From Leptolyngbyaceae cyanobacterium CSU_1_3 (GTDB taxonomy: Bacteria; Cyanobacteriota; Cyanobacteriia; Leptolyngbyales; Leptolyngbyaceae): DNA of 51,879 nucleotides. The stretch is from assembly GCA_012034655.1 (NCBI GenBank), contig JAAUOZ010000009.1, forward strand, positions 1-51,879, read 5' to 3'. Within the stretch, counting starts at the first letter, position 1. The number at the start of each line of letters is the position of its first letter. Below, piece by piece: positions 32,288 to 42,830 of the stretch. The position numbers and the translations under genes were made by a program. The notes below the pieces were generated by a model. The model had not been told where the DNA came from, made no database searches, and saw only the letters and a list, made by a program, of their open reading frames with translations.

Positions 32288-33934
32288 ATGGGCGATTTGA
32301 ACACAGCAGAACTTCTGGTTCGCTGCCTAGAAAATGAAGGAGTGAGGTACATTTTTGGTGTACCGGGTGAAGAAAATTTGGACGTGCTAGAAGCGCTAAA
32401 AAGTTCTTCGATTCAGTTCATTACGACTCGACACGAGCAGGGTGCTGCCTTTATGGCGGATGTCTATGGACGACTCACCGGGCAGGCGGGCGTTTGCCTC
32501 TCGACTCTGGGGCCGGGCGCAACGAACTTGATGACGGGTGTGGCCGATGCCAACCTCGATCGTGCCCCGCTTGTGGCCATTACGGGGCAAGTGGGTACAG
32601 ATAGAATGCACATCGAATCTCACCAATACCTCGATCTGGTGGCGATGTTTGCCCCAGTCACCAAGTGGAACGCCCAGATCGTTCGCCCTAGCAACACGCC
32701 AGAGATTGTTCGTAAAGCCTTCAAGCTGGCCCAATCTGAGAAACCGGGAGCCGTGCATATTGACTTGCCCGAAAACATTGCCGCCATGCCAGCCTTGGGC
32801 AAACCGTTGACGACCGATCACACGGAGAAAACCTACGCATCTTTTCACAGCATCCAGTTGGCAGCGATCGCCATTGCTGAGGCCAAAAATCCGTTGATTT
32901 TGGTTGGCAATGGAGCCATCCGCGCCCATGCCAGCGACATGGTAACTCAGTTTGCCACTCAGTTAAATATTCCCGTTGCCAATACCTTCATGGGCAAGGG
33001 CGTGATTCCCTATGAGCATCCGTTGTCTTTGTGGGCGGTGGGTTTGCAGCAGCGAGACTATATTAGCTGTGGGTTTGATCAGGCAGATTTAGTGATTGCG
33101 ATCGGCTATGACCTGATTGAATATTCTCCTAAAAAGTGGAACCCTGAAGGCAAAACACCGATTCTGCACATTGACACCACTGCTTCGGAGGTAGACAGCA
33201 GCTACATCCCCATCGCCGAAGTGGTAGGCGATATCTCAGATGCCCTGCAAGAAATTTTGCAACGGTGCGATCGTACCGATAGACCAGAACCGCAGTCCTT
33301 AAATCTGCGGGCCGACATTCGCGCTGACTACGCCGAATATGCAAAGGATGAGGGCTTCCCGATCAAGCCGCAGAAGATCATCTACGATCTGCGCCAGGTG
33401 ATGGGCCCCGACGATATTGTGATTTCTGATGTCGGAGCGCACAAAATGTGGATGGCCCGCCACTACCATTGTCACCGTCCCAACACTTGCATTATTTCTA
33501 ATGGGTTCGCCGCAATGGGGATTGCCATCCCAGGGGCGATCGCTGCCAAACTCGTCCATCCCCAACACAAAGTCGTCGCGGTGACGGGCGACGGTGGTTT
33601 TATGATGAACTGTCAGGAATTGGAAACTGCGCTGCGAGTCGGCACGCCTTTTGTCACGATCATCTTCAACGACGGGGGATATGGGCTAATCGAATGGAAG
33701 CAACACAACCACTTTGGTCATTCTTCGTTTATCAAGTTTGGCAACCCCGATTTTGTCAAATTTGCCGAAAGTATGGGGCTAAAGGGCTATCGAATTGAGT
33801 CCTGCGCCGATCTGATTCCTACCCTTAAGGAAGCGCTAGCCCAAGACGTTCCTGCGGTGATCGATTGCCCGGTTGACTATCGCGAGAATCTACGGTTTAG
33901 CCAGCGATCTACCGATCGCAGTTGTCCGATTTGA
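32288..33934 (+). CDS. ThDP-dependent 2-oxoglutarate decarboxylase (acetolactate synthase-like)
   Basis: The product is 548 residues. It has the acetolactate synthase fold with the activating Glu50 in TTRHEQGAAFMADVYGR and the ThDP/Mg motif GDGGFMMNCQELE...NDGG. Such proteins are usually annotated as acetolactate synthase, but pairing with SSADH and close similarity, as I recall it, to the Synechococcus PCC 7002 enzyme (VTKWN, RPNTTPE-like RPSNTPE, HIDLPENIAAMP, VGAHKMWMARHYHC) point to 2-oxoglutarate decarboxylase, which makes succinic semialdehyde from 2-oxoglutarate. The ATG at 32288 follows CAGAGGAACAGC; the frame upstream runs through a MITE and is spurious. Confidence 0.88.
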   Translation: MGDLNTAELLVRCLENEGVRYIFGVPGEENLDVLEALKSSSIQFITTRHEQGAAFMADVYGRLTGQAGVCLSTLGPGATNLMTGVADANLDRAPLVAITGQVGTDRMHIESHQYLDLVAMFAPVTKWNAQIVRPSNTPEIVRKAFKLAQSEKPGAVHIDLPENIAAMPALGKPLTTDHTEKTYASFHSIQLAAIAIAEAKNPLILVGNGAIRAHASDMVTQFATQLNIPVANTFMGKGVIPYEHPLSLWAVGLQQRDYISCGFDQADLVIAIGYDLIEYSPKKWNPEGKTPILHIDTTASEVDSSYIPIAEVVGDISDALQEILQRCDRTDRPEPQSLNLRADIRADYAEYAKDEGFPIKPQKIIYDLRQVMGPDDIVISDVGAHKMWMARHYHCHRPNTCIISNGFAAMGIAIPGAIAAKLVHPQHKVVAVTGDGGFMMNCQELETALRVGTPFVTIIFNDGGYGLIEWKQHNHFGHSSFIKFGNPDFVKFAESMGLKGYRIESCADLIPTLKEALAQDVPAVIDCPVDYRENLRFSQRSTDRSCPI

Positions 33935-34050
33935 GGAAAGAGGGAGGAAGCTCGATCGAGAAAGGAAGGCGTTCGTCTGTCAAACTGAATTTTAAGAAGC
34001 GCTATGTCTTGCTGCTTCTAGCGAAGCCAACCCCTCATCCCTCAGAAATT

Positions 34051-34872
34051 ATGCAGCTTGATATTCGCCTGTTGGTCTTAGATATTGACGGCACGATCGC
34101 GGGCAAGTCGAATGCTATCAATGAATCGGTTTTAAAGGCAATCCGGGCGGCTCAGGCAAAAGGTGTCCAGGTGGCGATCGCCACGGGTCGTATGTATCGA
34201 TCTGCCTTGCGGTTCCATCAGACGGTGGGTTCTACGTTGCCGCTAGTCGCCTACCAGGGAGCTTGGATTCAAGATCCAGTCACCGAAACGGTGCATCGGC
34301 ATTGGGCGGTTCCTCGCGCACGGGTGTCGGCACTGCTCGACTATTTTGAGCAGTCAGAATTGCGATCGCTGCTTTCGGTGCATTTTTATATTAATGATCA
34401 GCTATACGTGCGAGATGTCACGCCAGAAACGCAAGCCTACTCAGAACGATCGGGCATTCAACCGATTCCCGTTGGCGATCTACGAACCACCCTGGCGATC
34501 GAGCCGACCAAAGTTTTGGCGCTGAGCGACGATACCGATTTGATTACGAATCTTTTAGGTTCGTTGCAAAAGCAATACACCCCCGCCGAACTTTATCTAA
34601 CAAAGTCGGTAGCTACTTTCTTTGAAGCCACCCACCCCGAAGCCACCAAAGGGTCAGCCGTCCGCTATCTTGCCGAAGATTTGCTCGGCCTTCAGGCAGA
34701 AAACGTGATGACGATCGGTGACAACTTCAACGATGTAGAAATGCTCAAGTATGCCGGAACTGGCGTAGCGATGGGCAATGCACCTGAAGCAGTGCAAACG
34801 ATCGCCCAGTGGGTAGCTCCTTCTGTAGAGGAGGACGGAGCCGTCGCGGCGATCGAAAAATTCTTGCTGTGA
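34051..34872 (+). CDS. HAD-superfamily hydrolase, Cof-like (HAD-IIB)
   Basis: The product is 273 residues. Motif I is LLVLDIDGTI, where the nucleophile Asp is followed by IDGT; motif II is VAIATGRMY; motif IV is MTIGDNFNDVEML with GVAMGNA behind it. The C2-type cap lies between about 85 and 190. Cof-like enzymes dephosphorylate sugar phosphates or nucleotide derivatives; the substrate is not predictable. I chose the ATG at 34051, next to the motif I strand; the frame upstream to 33922 is non-conserved. Confidence 0.9.
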   Translation: MQLDIRLLVLDIDGTIAGKSNAINESVLKAIRAAQAKGVQVAIATGRMYRSALRFHQTVGSTLPLVAYQGAWIQDPVTETVHRHWAVPRARVSALLDYFEQSELRSLLSVHFYINDQLYVRDVTPETQAYSERSGIQPIPVGDLRTTLAIEPTKVLALSDDTDLITNLLGSLQKQYTPAELYLTKSVATFFEATHPEATKGSAVRYLAEDLLGLQAENVMTIGDNFNDVEMLKYAGTGVAMGNAPEAVQTIAQWVAPSVEEDGAVAAIEKFLL

Positions 34873-34943
34873 TTTTTACTGAAGCTTGAAGGGCAGGGTA
34901 GACCTGAATCTGGTCTAGTCTGAAAACCCTTTAAAATCAGGAA

Positions 34944-35043
34944 GAGCACCGACGACTGGCCGTGTTTCGTCTCGGTGCTCTCGCTGGTTCGCTCCTCACA
35001 CACCAATAATATACCTGAGCCACAGGGGTTTGTCACTCCCCTG
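34944..35043 (+). ncRNA. Yfr1-like small RNA candidate
   Basis: Two hairpins, GAGCACCGA/TCGGTGCTC (34944-34980) and CAGGGG/CCCCTG (35023-35043), bracket an unpaired stretch with CTCCTCACAC (34992-35001). That order, and the central ACUCCUCACAC motif, define the cyanobacterial Yfr1 RNA; here the base before CTCC is G, not A. There is no U run after the second hairpin, and the spacing from the first hairpin is longer than usual, so this is a weak candidate. Confidence 0.25.
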
Positions 35044-35112
35044 ATAGATAACAATAAGTTATGACATCAGGATGACAGAACTCACCCCTGCGTCTTGGCT
35101 CATAGCCTTGGC

Positions 35113-36026
35113 TCATAGCTCAGGCGGGGCAAAAACCCCCAATCTTTCTTCTAGTAAAGCTTTCAGCAAAATTTGCGTCATCCAGATTAGAGCCAGCCTA
35201 GCGTGAGACTGGGCGATCGGTTCCCCAAAAATGCGGCAGGTGCGATGGAAGCTTTGAAAACTTTGGGCCAGGGCGATCGCCAACTGCCAGTCAGACTGAT
35301 GGCTCTGGGTCGCTGGGGGGGCATATAGCTGATCGCAGGTGCGATCGCCTGCCCAATCAAATTTCGTTCGTTGGGGTGCACCCACCTGGGTTGCCCCTCT
35401 AACCAAACCCCAGAGGTTTCTCTTGAAAGTACTTCTAGCCATCCTGCCTCCTGCCCCAAACGCAGCAAAGCGCAACACCGAGCGTGAATATACTGACAGG
35501 TGAATTTGGCTTCATTAAGTTCTGATGAGGCATCGGTTGCCCAATCTTTTTTTTGCGAAAGATGACGCATTTGTAGCGACTTCTGGATGAAGAATTGTAA
35601 CCAAATCGCAAAACCTCGATCGCTCACCTTAAACTCCAACCAACCGTGCTCGGTTGCTATAACCGTAAATTCACTGAGAATAGATTGGGAAATTTCTAGA
35701 GGAGTGGTCGCAACTTCATCAATTGTCATACGGAATCGCTCTGCAATTTGATACGCCAGCTTCGCTGCCTCTCTCAGTGAGCCAGAGGTTTGCTTGAGGG
35801 CGATCGCAGATTGATAGCTCACCAGAGATGTATGACTCTTAACCTGTCTGAGCGGAATGCTTTCCTGCCGCAGATTGCCTTCGCCCCTCCAAGCCACCTC
35901 AGCATCTTGGCTAATAAGCACTTTTTTTACCCCAACCTCCCCCTTTAGATAGAGGGACTGGCCTATTCTGTCCAGTAACAATGTGCGAAATGTGAAATAA
36001 GTAATCTTATGTAGGCTACAATTCAT
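35113..36026 (-). CDS. DALR anticodon-binding-domain protein, frame broken once
   Basis: The N-terminal part begins MNCSLHKITYF and has VKKVLISQDAEVAWRGEGNLR. The C-terminal part carries the class I synthetase-like DALR features (CQYIHARCCALLRLGQEAGWL; in the second frame LAIALAQSFQSFHRTCRIFG, then ARLALIWMTQILLKALLEERLGVFAPPEL). The two halves lie in different frames; the switch is between about 35360 and 35400, perhaps in the G4 run at 35373-35376. Stand-alone proteins of this kind with about 300 residues occur in many cyanobacteria next to Crp/Fnr regulators; they lack the synthetase catalytic core. The function is unknown. Confidence 0.7.
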
Positions 36027-36273
36027 GATATTTACGGTTGATGCTCTGAGGTGGGATTAGTTTGGGTCGAAAGTCCTCATGTTTCAGGCGTAGTTCTGGC
36101 GCTTAGTAGTTACAATTACTGAGATCAGGCTACAAAAGACTGGCGAGTTCGACCTCGGTTCAGATTTAGCAAAAACTCTAGGAGCTAGCTGATCGATAGG
36201 TCAAAGCTCCGTTTCTGCCAATTACTCAGTGACTTGTCAAAGTCCTTACATTGTTCTCCAACAGCTTTAACTT

Positions 36274-36990
36274 ATGTACTCAGTATCCACCCAGCAAAAC
36301 TCAGAAGCGTCTCGTCCCTTTTTGACCTGGCAGCGAATTATCGATTGGGCGCAGGAGCACTATCGGGTTCGGTCTTTCAGCAAAGATGAGCGCATTCCCG
36401 CCCGCCCCGGGCTGTTGTATCTCGTTCAAAAGGGAGCAGTCAGACTCGTGGGAACGGCTCAGGTCAACGCGACGGGTAGTAACGCCTCTCGTCTAGCTAG
36501 AATCAGCCCAGAGGAAGCTTTCTTAGGATTTGTCGGTGCAGGGCAACCCTTTGAAATTGTGGCCCAGTCTCCCTTCACGCTGCAAAGCTACGCTCACGTT
36601 GATCAAACATCCGTGGTTTGGATGTATTGGCACGATCTCGATAACTGGCCCCACTTCCGCCGCGAAGTGTTAGATGCCTTTCGCTATCAGCACCAGCGCA
36701 AACTTCTGTGGTTGAGCACCCTAGGGCAGCGTAGAACCATCGATCGTCTCCTCGGCTTCCTAACCCTGCTGATCGAGGAATACGGCGAACCGACCGAAGA
36801 TGGCTATTGCCTACCCTTTCCGCTGACCCATGCTCAGATTGGTAGCGCGATCGGCTCTACTCGCGTCACTGTTACCCGTCTGATGGGCAAACTTCGCCAA
36901 AAGGGGATGATTCGCACCCAGGGCGACAATTTACTCTGCCTGCCCACTGATTCAGTGCTGACCACCAGAAACACCCAGAGTCAGGGTTAA
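36274..36990 (+). CDS. Crp/Fnr-family transcriptional regulator
   Basis: The product is 238 residues: a cyclic-nucleotide-binding-like beta-roll (about 35-135) and a winged helix with recognition helix HAQIGSAIGSTRVTVTRLMGKL, which matches that of NtcA closely. The N-terminal half does not match NtcA, so a paralogue is meant. It lies divergently from the DALR protein gene (247 bp between them) and converges on ndhD through a shared terminator. The ligand and targets are unknown. Confidence 0.85.
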   Translation: MYSVSTQQNSEASRPFLTWQRIIDWAQEHYRVRSFSKDERIPARPGLLYLVQKGAVRLVGTAQVNATGSNASRLARISPEEAFLGFVGAGQPFEIVAQSPFTLQSYAHVDQTSVVWMYWHDLDNWPHFRREVLDAFRYQHQRKLLWLSTLGQRRTIDRLLGFLTLLIEEYGEPTEDGYCLPFPLTHAQIGSAIGSTRVTVTRLMGKLRQKGMIRTQGDNLLCLPTDSVLTTRNTQSQG

Positions 36991-37135
36991 TCTGGAGTCC
37001 GAGGGGCAAACCCGAAAAGTAAGGCTCGCTAACGAGTTTTAGTAGGGGCAGGGCATTGCCCTGTCCTGTGCGCCAATCGAATTCCGACCCCTGCTTAGGT
37101 AGGGTGCGATGTACTTAAAACGCTTTATCAAAACC

Positions 37136-37172
37136 AAAAAGGCAGAGAGATAGTTAAACTCTCTGCCTTTTG
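37136..37172. terminator. Bidirectional rho-independent terminator
   Basis: A perfect 12-bp stem AAAGGCAGAGAG/CTCTCTGCCTTT with loop ATAGTTAAA has T-rich ends on both sides, so it can end the Crp/Fnr gene (plus) and ndhD (minus). Confidence 0.9.
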
Positions 37173-37194
37173 TATGCCTAATAAAATTGCGCTA

Positions 37195-38781
37195 TCAACG
37201 TAGGGCTGGTGCTTGCCGCACGTCTCCCCAGGCTTGGGCAATAGGTTCGACCTGCTGGTGTGCCAGAGTGGGAACCTGATCTCGCAGACGAGCGGTGAGT
37301 TGCTGCGTTTTGGAGTCGTAGATCTGAGTCAGCAGCTTAGGGTAGAAGCCAATGCCGATAATGGGAACCAGCAAACTAGCGATAATAAAGACTTCTCGCG
37401 GCTCGGCATCCACCAAAACTTCGTGGGACGTGAGTTCTTTGTTCTCTGGACCGTAGAAGATTTCGCGCAGCATAGAGAGCAGATAAATCGGCGTGAGAAT
37501 GACCCCGATCGCCGCCAGCCCGACCACAATAATGCGGAAGGTGAGGCTATAGGCATCACTGGTGGCAAACCCAACAAACACCATCAATTCTGCGACAAAC
37601 CCGCTCATTCCTGGCAGCGCCAGAGACGCAAGCGAACAAGCGGTAAACATTGAGAAGATTTTGGGCATCTGTTTGCCAACGCCGCCCATCTCATCAAGCA
37701 TCAGGGTGTGGGTACGATCGTAGGTGGCCCCCACCAAAAAGAACAGACTCGCCCCAATCAGCCCGTGGGACACCATTTGCAGCACCGCCCCACTCAGCCC
37801 CAAATCGGTAAATGAAGCGATGCCAATCAGCACAAACCCCATGTGGGAGATTGAAGAATAGGCGATCTTACGCTTCAGATTGCGTTGGGCAAAGGAGGTA
37901 AGCGCTGCGTAGATAATATTCACTACGCCCAAAATCACGAGAGCCGGGGCAACGGTGGCATGGGCAGCGGGCAGCATTTCGGCATTCATCCGAATCAGTG
38001 CGTAGCCGCCCATTTTCAGCAAAATGCCCGCCAGCAACATATGAACGGGAGCCGTCGCTTCTCCGTGGGCATCGGGGAGCCAAGTGTGTAGGGGAATAAT
38101 CGGCAATTTGACGGCGTAGGCAATCAAAAAACCTGTGTAAACCCAAAGCTGGAAGTTGAGCGGAAAATCTTTGGCTGCCAGCGCCCGAAAGTCAAACGTT
38201 ACCGTGTCGCCGTAGAAGGCCATCGCCAAGCCTGCGACGAGAATGAACAACGAGCCACCAGCCGTATACAAAATAAACTTCGTTGCTGCATAGAGCCGCT
38301 TTTTGCCGCCCCAAATCGACAGCAAAAAGTAAATGGGCACTAGTTCCAATTCCCACGATAGGAAGAACAGCAGCATATCTTGTACCGCAAACACGGCGAT
38401 CTGACCGCCAAACATGACCAGCATCAGAAAGTAAAACAGACGCGGCTTGAAGGTGACAGGCCAGGCTGCCAAAATGGCCAGAGTGGTGATAAAGCCGGTG
38501 AGCAAGATCAAGGGCATCGACAAACCATCTGCCCCCAGGGACCAGTTCAGATCGAGTTGAGGAACCCAGGGATAGCTCTCGACCAGTTGGAGACCCGGAT
38601 CAGAGAAATTGTACTGTGTGTAGAAGGCGTAGACGATCAGGGCGAAATCAATCAGCCCCACGATCAGCGAGTACCAGCGAACGGTTTTGCCGTCTTTGTC
38701 TGGCAGGATAGGAATCAAGAGGGAGGCTGCGATCGGAAACAAAATGATCGTCGTCAGCCAGGGAAAGTTGGCGGTTAGCAT
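37195..38781 (-). CDS. ndhD: NAD(P)H-quinone oxidoreductase subunit 4
   Basis: NdhD is an antiporter-like, proton-pumping membrane subunit of the thylakoid NDH-1 complex, which takes electrons from ferredoxin to plastoquinone. The product is 528 residues with about 14 helices. It shows [19 protein letters not shown] with the conserved Glu, [39 protein letters not shown] and [16 protein letters not shown]. It follows ndhF by 147 bp on the same strand, the usual order for ndhF1-ndhD1, so it belongs to the respiratory/cyclic-flow NDH-1L form by context. Confidence 0.96.
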   Translation of the reverse strand: MLTANFPWLTTIILFPIAASLLIPILPDKDGKTVRWYSLIVGLIDFALIVYAFYTQYNFSDPGLQLVESYPWVPQLDLNWSLGADGLSMPLILLTGFITTLAILAAWPVTFKPRLFYFLMLVMFGGQIAVFAVQDMLLFFLSWELELVPIYFLLSIWGGKKRLYAATKFILYTAGGSLFILVAGLAMAFYGDTVTFDFRALAAKDFPLNFQLWVYTGFLIAYAVKLPIIPLHTWLPDAHGEATAPVHMLLAGILLKMGGYALIRMNAEMLPAAHATVAPALVILGVVNIIYAALTSFAQRNLKRKIAYSSISHMGFVLIGIASFTDLGLSGAVLQMVSHGLIGASLFFLVGATYDRTHTLMLDEMGGVGKQMPKIFSMFTACSLASLALPGMSGFVAELMVFVGFATSDAYSLTFRIIVVGLAAIGVILTPIYLLSMLREIFYGPENKELTSHEVLVDAEPREVFIIASLLVPIIGIGFYPKLLTQIYDSKTQQLTARLRDQVPTLAHQQVEPIAQAWGDVRQAPALR

Positions 38782-38927
38782 TCTAATCTTTAGGGTTCAG
38801 TTATGAGGCACTTGAGAATTTTGCTGAAAAGCTTGTGATTTGTCCCAGAGAGTAGCGGTTGACTGCTAGCAGAATTTTATCGATCCACGATCGCTTGACA
38901 GCCAACCTCCCATAACTTCTTTAGGTT

Positions 38928-41009
38928 TTAGGTTGCACCAGAGAAGATCACCAGCCCTAACACCGCGACGAAGATGATCAGCGCGTAAAACTGGGCCCGA
39001 CCATTCTCGAAATACTTCAACCCTTCGCCAGAAAGCAAGGTGGCTAGCCCGGCCAGGTTGACGACTCCATCCACTACCTTAGAATCCACTTCTAGAACCT
39101 GACGAGCCAACCGACGGCTGCCTCTGACAAAAAGCTCGTCGTAGATCTCGTCAAAGTACCACTTGTTGAGGGACAGGTTGTAGAGGAAAGGAATTTTGGC
39201 GGCGATCGCGCTTGGATCGATCTTGCCTCGCAGATACATCAGCGAAGCCAGGGTGATGCCGATCAGCGAAATGCCCACCGAGCTACCTGCCATCACATAG
39301 AACTCAGACAGTCCTTCTGCTTCGGCGGCGAGGTGAACGGCTTCGCCAGGTGCGTGAATAAAGGCTTCAAAGTAATTGCCGAAGGGCGTGCCGACCAAAC
39401 CAACCAGGGTAGAGGGCACTGCCAAAATCAACAGCGGCAGGGTCATCGTCCAGGGTGATTCGTGGGGCTTTTCAGCGTGATGCCCGTGATCATCGTGGCC
39501 GGGATCAACGGCTTCGCCGATCGCAGTGTCCATCGTCAATTCTTTGGGGTTCATGGCTCCAGGGCCAAAGGCCAGCCCCATTTTCTGGAGTTGTTCGTTT
39601 TTGAGCGTCTGCTTCACGGTTGCATTTGTGCCGCGAAACTGACCTTCAAAGGTGCTGAAGTACATGCGAAACATATAGAAGGCCGTTGCGCCAGCCGTCA
39701 GATAGCCGATCGCCCAGAGCACCGGATTGGCTGCAAAAGATGCCCCCAAAATTTCGTCCTTTGACCAGAAGCCCGCAAACGGCGGAATCCCTGAAATCGC
39801 CAACGTGCCGATCAAGAAAGTGATCGCCGTCATCGGCATATATTTCCGCAGACCGCCCATCATTCGCATGTCTTGCGCGTAGACCGGATCGTGCCCGACG
39901 ACTTCTTCCATCCCGTGGATCACAGACCCAGAGCCGAGAAACAGCATGGCCTTGAAGTAAGCGTGGGTCATGAGGTGAAACAGACCTGCACTATAGGCTC
40001 CTACGCCCATCGCCATGACCATATAGCCCAACTGAGACATTGTGGAGTAGGCGAGACCTTTCTTGATATCGTTTTGGGTGATGGCGATCGAGGCCCCCAA
40101 AAATGCCGTGAATGCACCCGTCCAAGCGATCACATCCATCGACGCAGGCACACCTTCAAACATGGGGAACATGCGAGCGATCAAAAACACGCCTGCCGCC
40201 ACCATGGTCGCCGCGTGGATCAGCGCCGAAATCGGAGTTGGGCCTTCCATTGCGTCGGGTAGCCAGACGTGTAAGGGAAACTGCGCCGATTTGGCTACTG
40301 GCCCCAAAAACACCAAAATTGCGAACAATCCGGCGACAAACCCGCTCATAGAGCCAGTGGCCACGAGATCCTGGAGACGATCGCCAATTACATCAAACTC
40401 AAAGCTACGGGTTGACCAATACAAACCCAAAATGCCGAGCAGCAACCCAAAGTCGCCAACTCGATTGGTCACAAATGCTTTCTGACAGGCATCTGCCGCC
40501 GCTTTGCGATAAAACCAAAAGCCAATCAGCAAATAGGAACACATGCCCACCAGTTCCCAAAAAATGTAGACCTGCACCAAATTGGGACTGATAACCAGAC
40601 CTAACATGGAGGAACTAAACAGGCTCAAATAGGCATAAAAGCGAACATATCCCGAATCGTGCGCCATGTAGCCATCGGTGTAGACCATCACCAAAAAAGC
40701 TACCGTCGTCACAATCACCAACATCAGTGATGAAAGCGGATCGATTACGTACCCCATCGACAGGTGGAAGTCTCCCGCCGATGCCCATTCAAAGGATTGG
40801 TTGTAGGGTGCGTGTCCTTGAATTTGACTCCAGAGCAGACCAAAAGAGAGGGTCATCGCTGCCCCGATTAGGGACACAATCAGGATCGAGTTGACCTTTC
40901 GGAGACGATTGACATCTTTGTTGAATGAAATCAGGCCTAGACCAACCAGCATCGCACCTGCAAGAGGCAGGACGGGAATTAGCCAGGCATACTGATAAAT
41001 CGGTTCCAT
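38928..41009 (-). CDS. ndhF: NAD(P)H-quinone oxidoreductase subunit 5
   Basis: NdhF is the terminal antiporter-like subunit of NDH-1 and carries the long lateral helix. The product is 693 residues. Signatures include FYAYLSLFSSSMLGLV, FWELVGMCSYLLIGFW, FPLHVWLPDAMEGPTPISALIHAATMVAAGVFLIAR and LAYSTMSQLGYMVMAMG. A His-rich loop (DPGHDDHGHHAEKPHESPW) near residue 505 is typical of cyanobacterial NdhF. The ATG at 41009 is preferred over the GTG at 41012. Likely co-transcribed with ndhD. Confidence 0.96.
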   Translation of the reverse strand: MEPIYQYAWLIPVLPLAGAMLVGLGLISFNKDVNRLRKVNSILIVSLIGAAMTLSFGLLWSQIQGHAPYNQSFEWASAGDFHLSMGYVIDPLSSLMLVIVTTVAFLVMVYTDGYMAHDSGYVRFYAYLSLFSSSMLGLVISPNLVQVYIFWELVGMCSYLLIGFWFYRKAAADACQKAFVTNRVGDFGLLLGILGLYWSTRSFEFDVIGDRLQDLVATGSMSGFVAGLFAILVFLGPVAKSAQFPLHVWLPDAMEGPTPISALIHAATMVAAGVFLIARMFPMFEGVPASMDVIAWTGAFTAFLGASIAITQNDIKKGLAYSTMSQLGYMVMAMGVGAYSAGLFHLMTHAYFKAMLFLGSGSVIHGMEEVVGHDPVYAQDMRMMGGLRKYMPMTAITFLIGTLAISGIPPFAGFWSKDEILGASFAANPVLWAIGYLTAGATAFYMFRMYFSTFEGQFRGTNATVKQTLKNEQLQKMGLAFGPGAMNPKELTMDTAIGEAVDPGHDDHGHHAEKPHESPWTMTLPLLILAVPSTLVGLVGTPFGNYFEAFIHAPGEAVHLAAEAEGLSEFYVMAGSSVGISLIGITLASLMYLRGKIDPSAIAAKIPFLYNLSLNKWYFDEIYDELFVRGSRRLARQVLEVDSKVVDGVVNLAGLATLLSGEGLKYFENGRAQFYALIIFVAVLGLVIFSGAT

Positions 41010-41285
41010 CACTCACGCCTAGTTTAAAGTTCTTTACTATCCAGGGTAGTCAATTTGGAGCAGGTTGAGCTAACCTCTTCCCAATCAACAACATCAAGTT
41101 TTCGCTGAGAATTCTGTTCAAGCTCCTAGGGGGTAGTGTTGCCAATTTGGTTATAGACAACATCTGCGATCGGACGAATAAAAGAGTCGGGTTATCTTAA
41201 GAATTCGCGCTCAGATTTGACGCTGGCTTGCTAATTTTCTACTAAATTTGCTTTTTCTATTAATTTTGAATGGGGAGGTTGAGGA

Positions 41286-42631
41286 TTGGACACGATCGCA
41301 TCTTTGGTGAAGGTCTTCAAGAGCCGAAAAATGATGGCTCTGCTGCTGCTGGGCTTTTCGTCGGGGTTGCCATTCTATCTGACGAGTAAAGATCCTCTGC
41401 AAGCCTGGTTGACCAAAGAAGGGGTCGATCTCAAGGTCATTGCTGCTTTTAGCATTGCTGCTGTGCCCTACTCGCTAAAGTTTCTCTGGTCGCCGCTCCT
41501 CGATCGCTATGTGCCGCCATTGTTGGGGCGGCGACGGGGCTGGTTGTTGGTGAGCCAAGCGGTGTTGCTGGTGACGATCGCCCTCCTGGCCCTGCAAGAC
41601 CCTAGCAATCTGAATCAGATGGCCGTGAGTTCGGCGCAGGTTTGTCGCGATGCCACCTGGCTGAAAGGTTTGTGCGAATTTTGGGAGACCTTTAAGTCGC
41701 TCTCTGGCAGTCCATTTTTTTGGCAGCGTTTGTAGTCGCGTTTTTTAGCGCCAGTCAGGATATTGTGGTCGATGCCTATCGGACGGATGTGCTGCTCGAA
41801 CCCGAACGAGGGGCAGGAGCCTCGCTGTTTCTGCTGGGCTATCGGGCGGCGATTTTGGTGGCGGGGGCGCTGACCTTTGAACTGGCGGGTTGGATGCCCT
41901 GGCGATCGGTGTATTTGATCATGGCGTTGCTGATGGCGATCGGTCTGGTTGCGTCGCTGTTTGCCCCAGAGCCAACGGTGCAGGTTCAGCCGCCTCAAAC
42001 CTTGCGAGAATCGGTAGTGCTGCCGTTCCAAGAATTTTTTCAGCGCAATGGATCGGGTCAAGCTGTGCTGATTCTGTTGTTCATCATTCTCTACAAACTG
42101 GGCGACTCTTTGCTCAGAAACGTGGCAACCCCTTTTTTGCTCAATAAAGGGCTAAATTTCAGCCCCGGTGAGCTTGCCCAACCCAAAGCCCTGGCGATCG
42201 TTGCGGTGATTGTAGGCACGCTAGCGGGCGGGGCAATTATGACCAAAATTGGCGTAAATCGATCGCTGTGGATTTTTGCAGTCTTGCAGGTGATTGGCAA
42301 TTTGACCTATGTGCTGTTGGCGATCGTCGGCAAAAATTATCTGCTCATGGTGTTTGCCCTAAACGCTGAGAATTTTACGTCGGGCATGGAAGCCGCTGCC
42401 TTTGTCGCTTTTCTGATGAGCCTGTGTAATGCCGGACTGTCTGCAACTCAGTATGCGCTGTTGTCGAGTTTGTCGGCTTTTAGCCGAGACATTTTGGTGG
42501 CTCCGGCTGGGCAGTGGGCGGAGGCGATGGGCTGGACGCTCTTCTTTATCCTGACGGCGGTTTTGGCTCTGCCAGGGTTGGTGTTGCTGCCGTTTTTTGC
42601 ACCGTGGAACGAACCAGAAAGCAGAGGCTAG
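41286..42631 (+). CDS. AmpG-like MFS transporter, frame broken once
   Basis: The repaired product is about 449 residues with 12 or so helices. The N-terminus (FKSRKMMALLLLGFSSGLPFYLT) and YSLKFLWSPLLDRYVPPLLGRRRGWLL, then FFSASQDIVVDAYRTDVL are signatures of the AmpG family, which imports anhydromuropeptides for cell-wall recycling. The break is in the T7 run at 41715-41721: one more T gives SPFFLAAFVVAFFSASQD. The start is a TTG at 41286, unusual but fitting the family N-terminus. It is divergent from ndhF. Confidence 0.85.
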
Positions 42632-42830
42632 GGCTGAGCAACCCTAGAAAAATATCGGAAAATCGTAGGGGAAATTTGGGTTCTCAGAGAGAGGAGAGAA
42701 TTTCTCTAAAAATCTCGTTCTCTAGAGTGACTACCTAAGACGAGACAACGGTAGGATAGGACTATCGAGACTTTATGAATCTTAAATAACTTCTCATTAA
42801 ACCTATCCTTTTGTAGCGATCGCCCGTCCT

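Noticed and set aside
41700..41730. Programmed frameshift in the AmpG-like gene
   Set aside because: The T7 run could slip, but eight other genes have similar single-base breaks at runs, so a sequence error explains all of them more simply.
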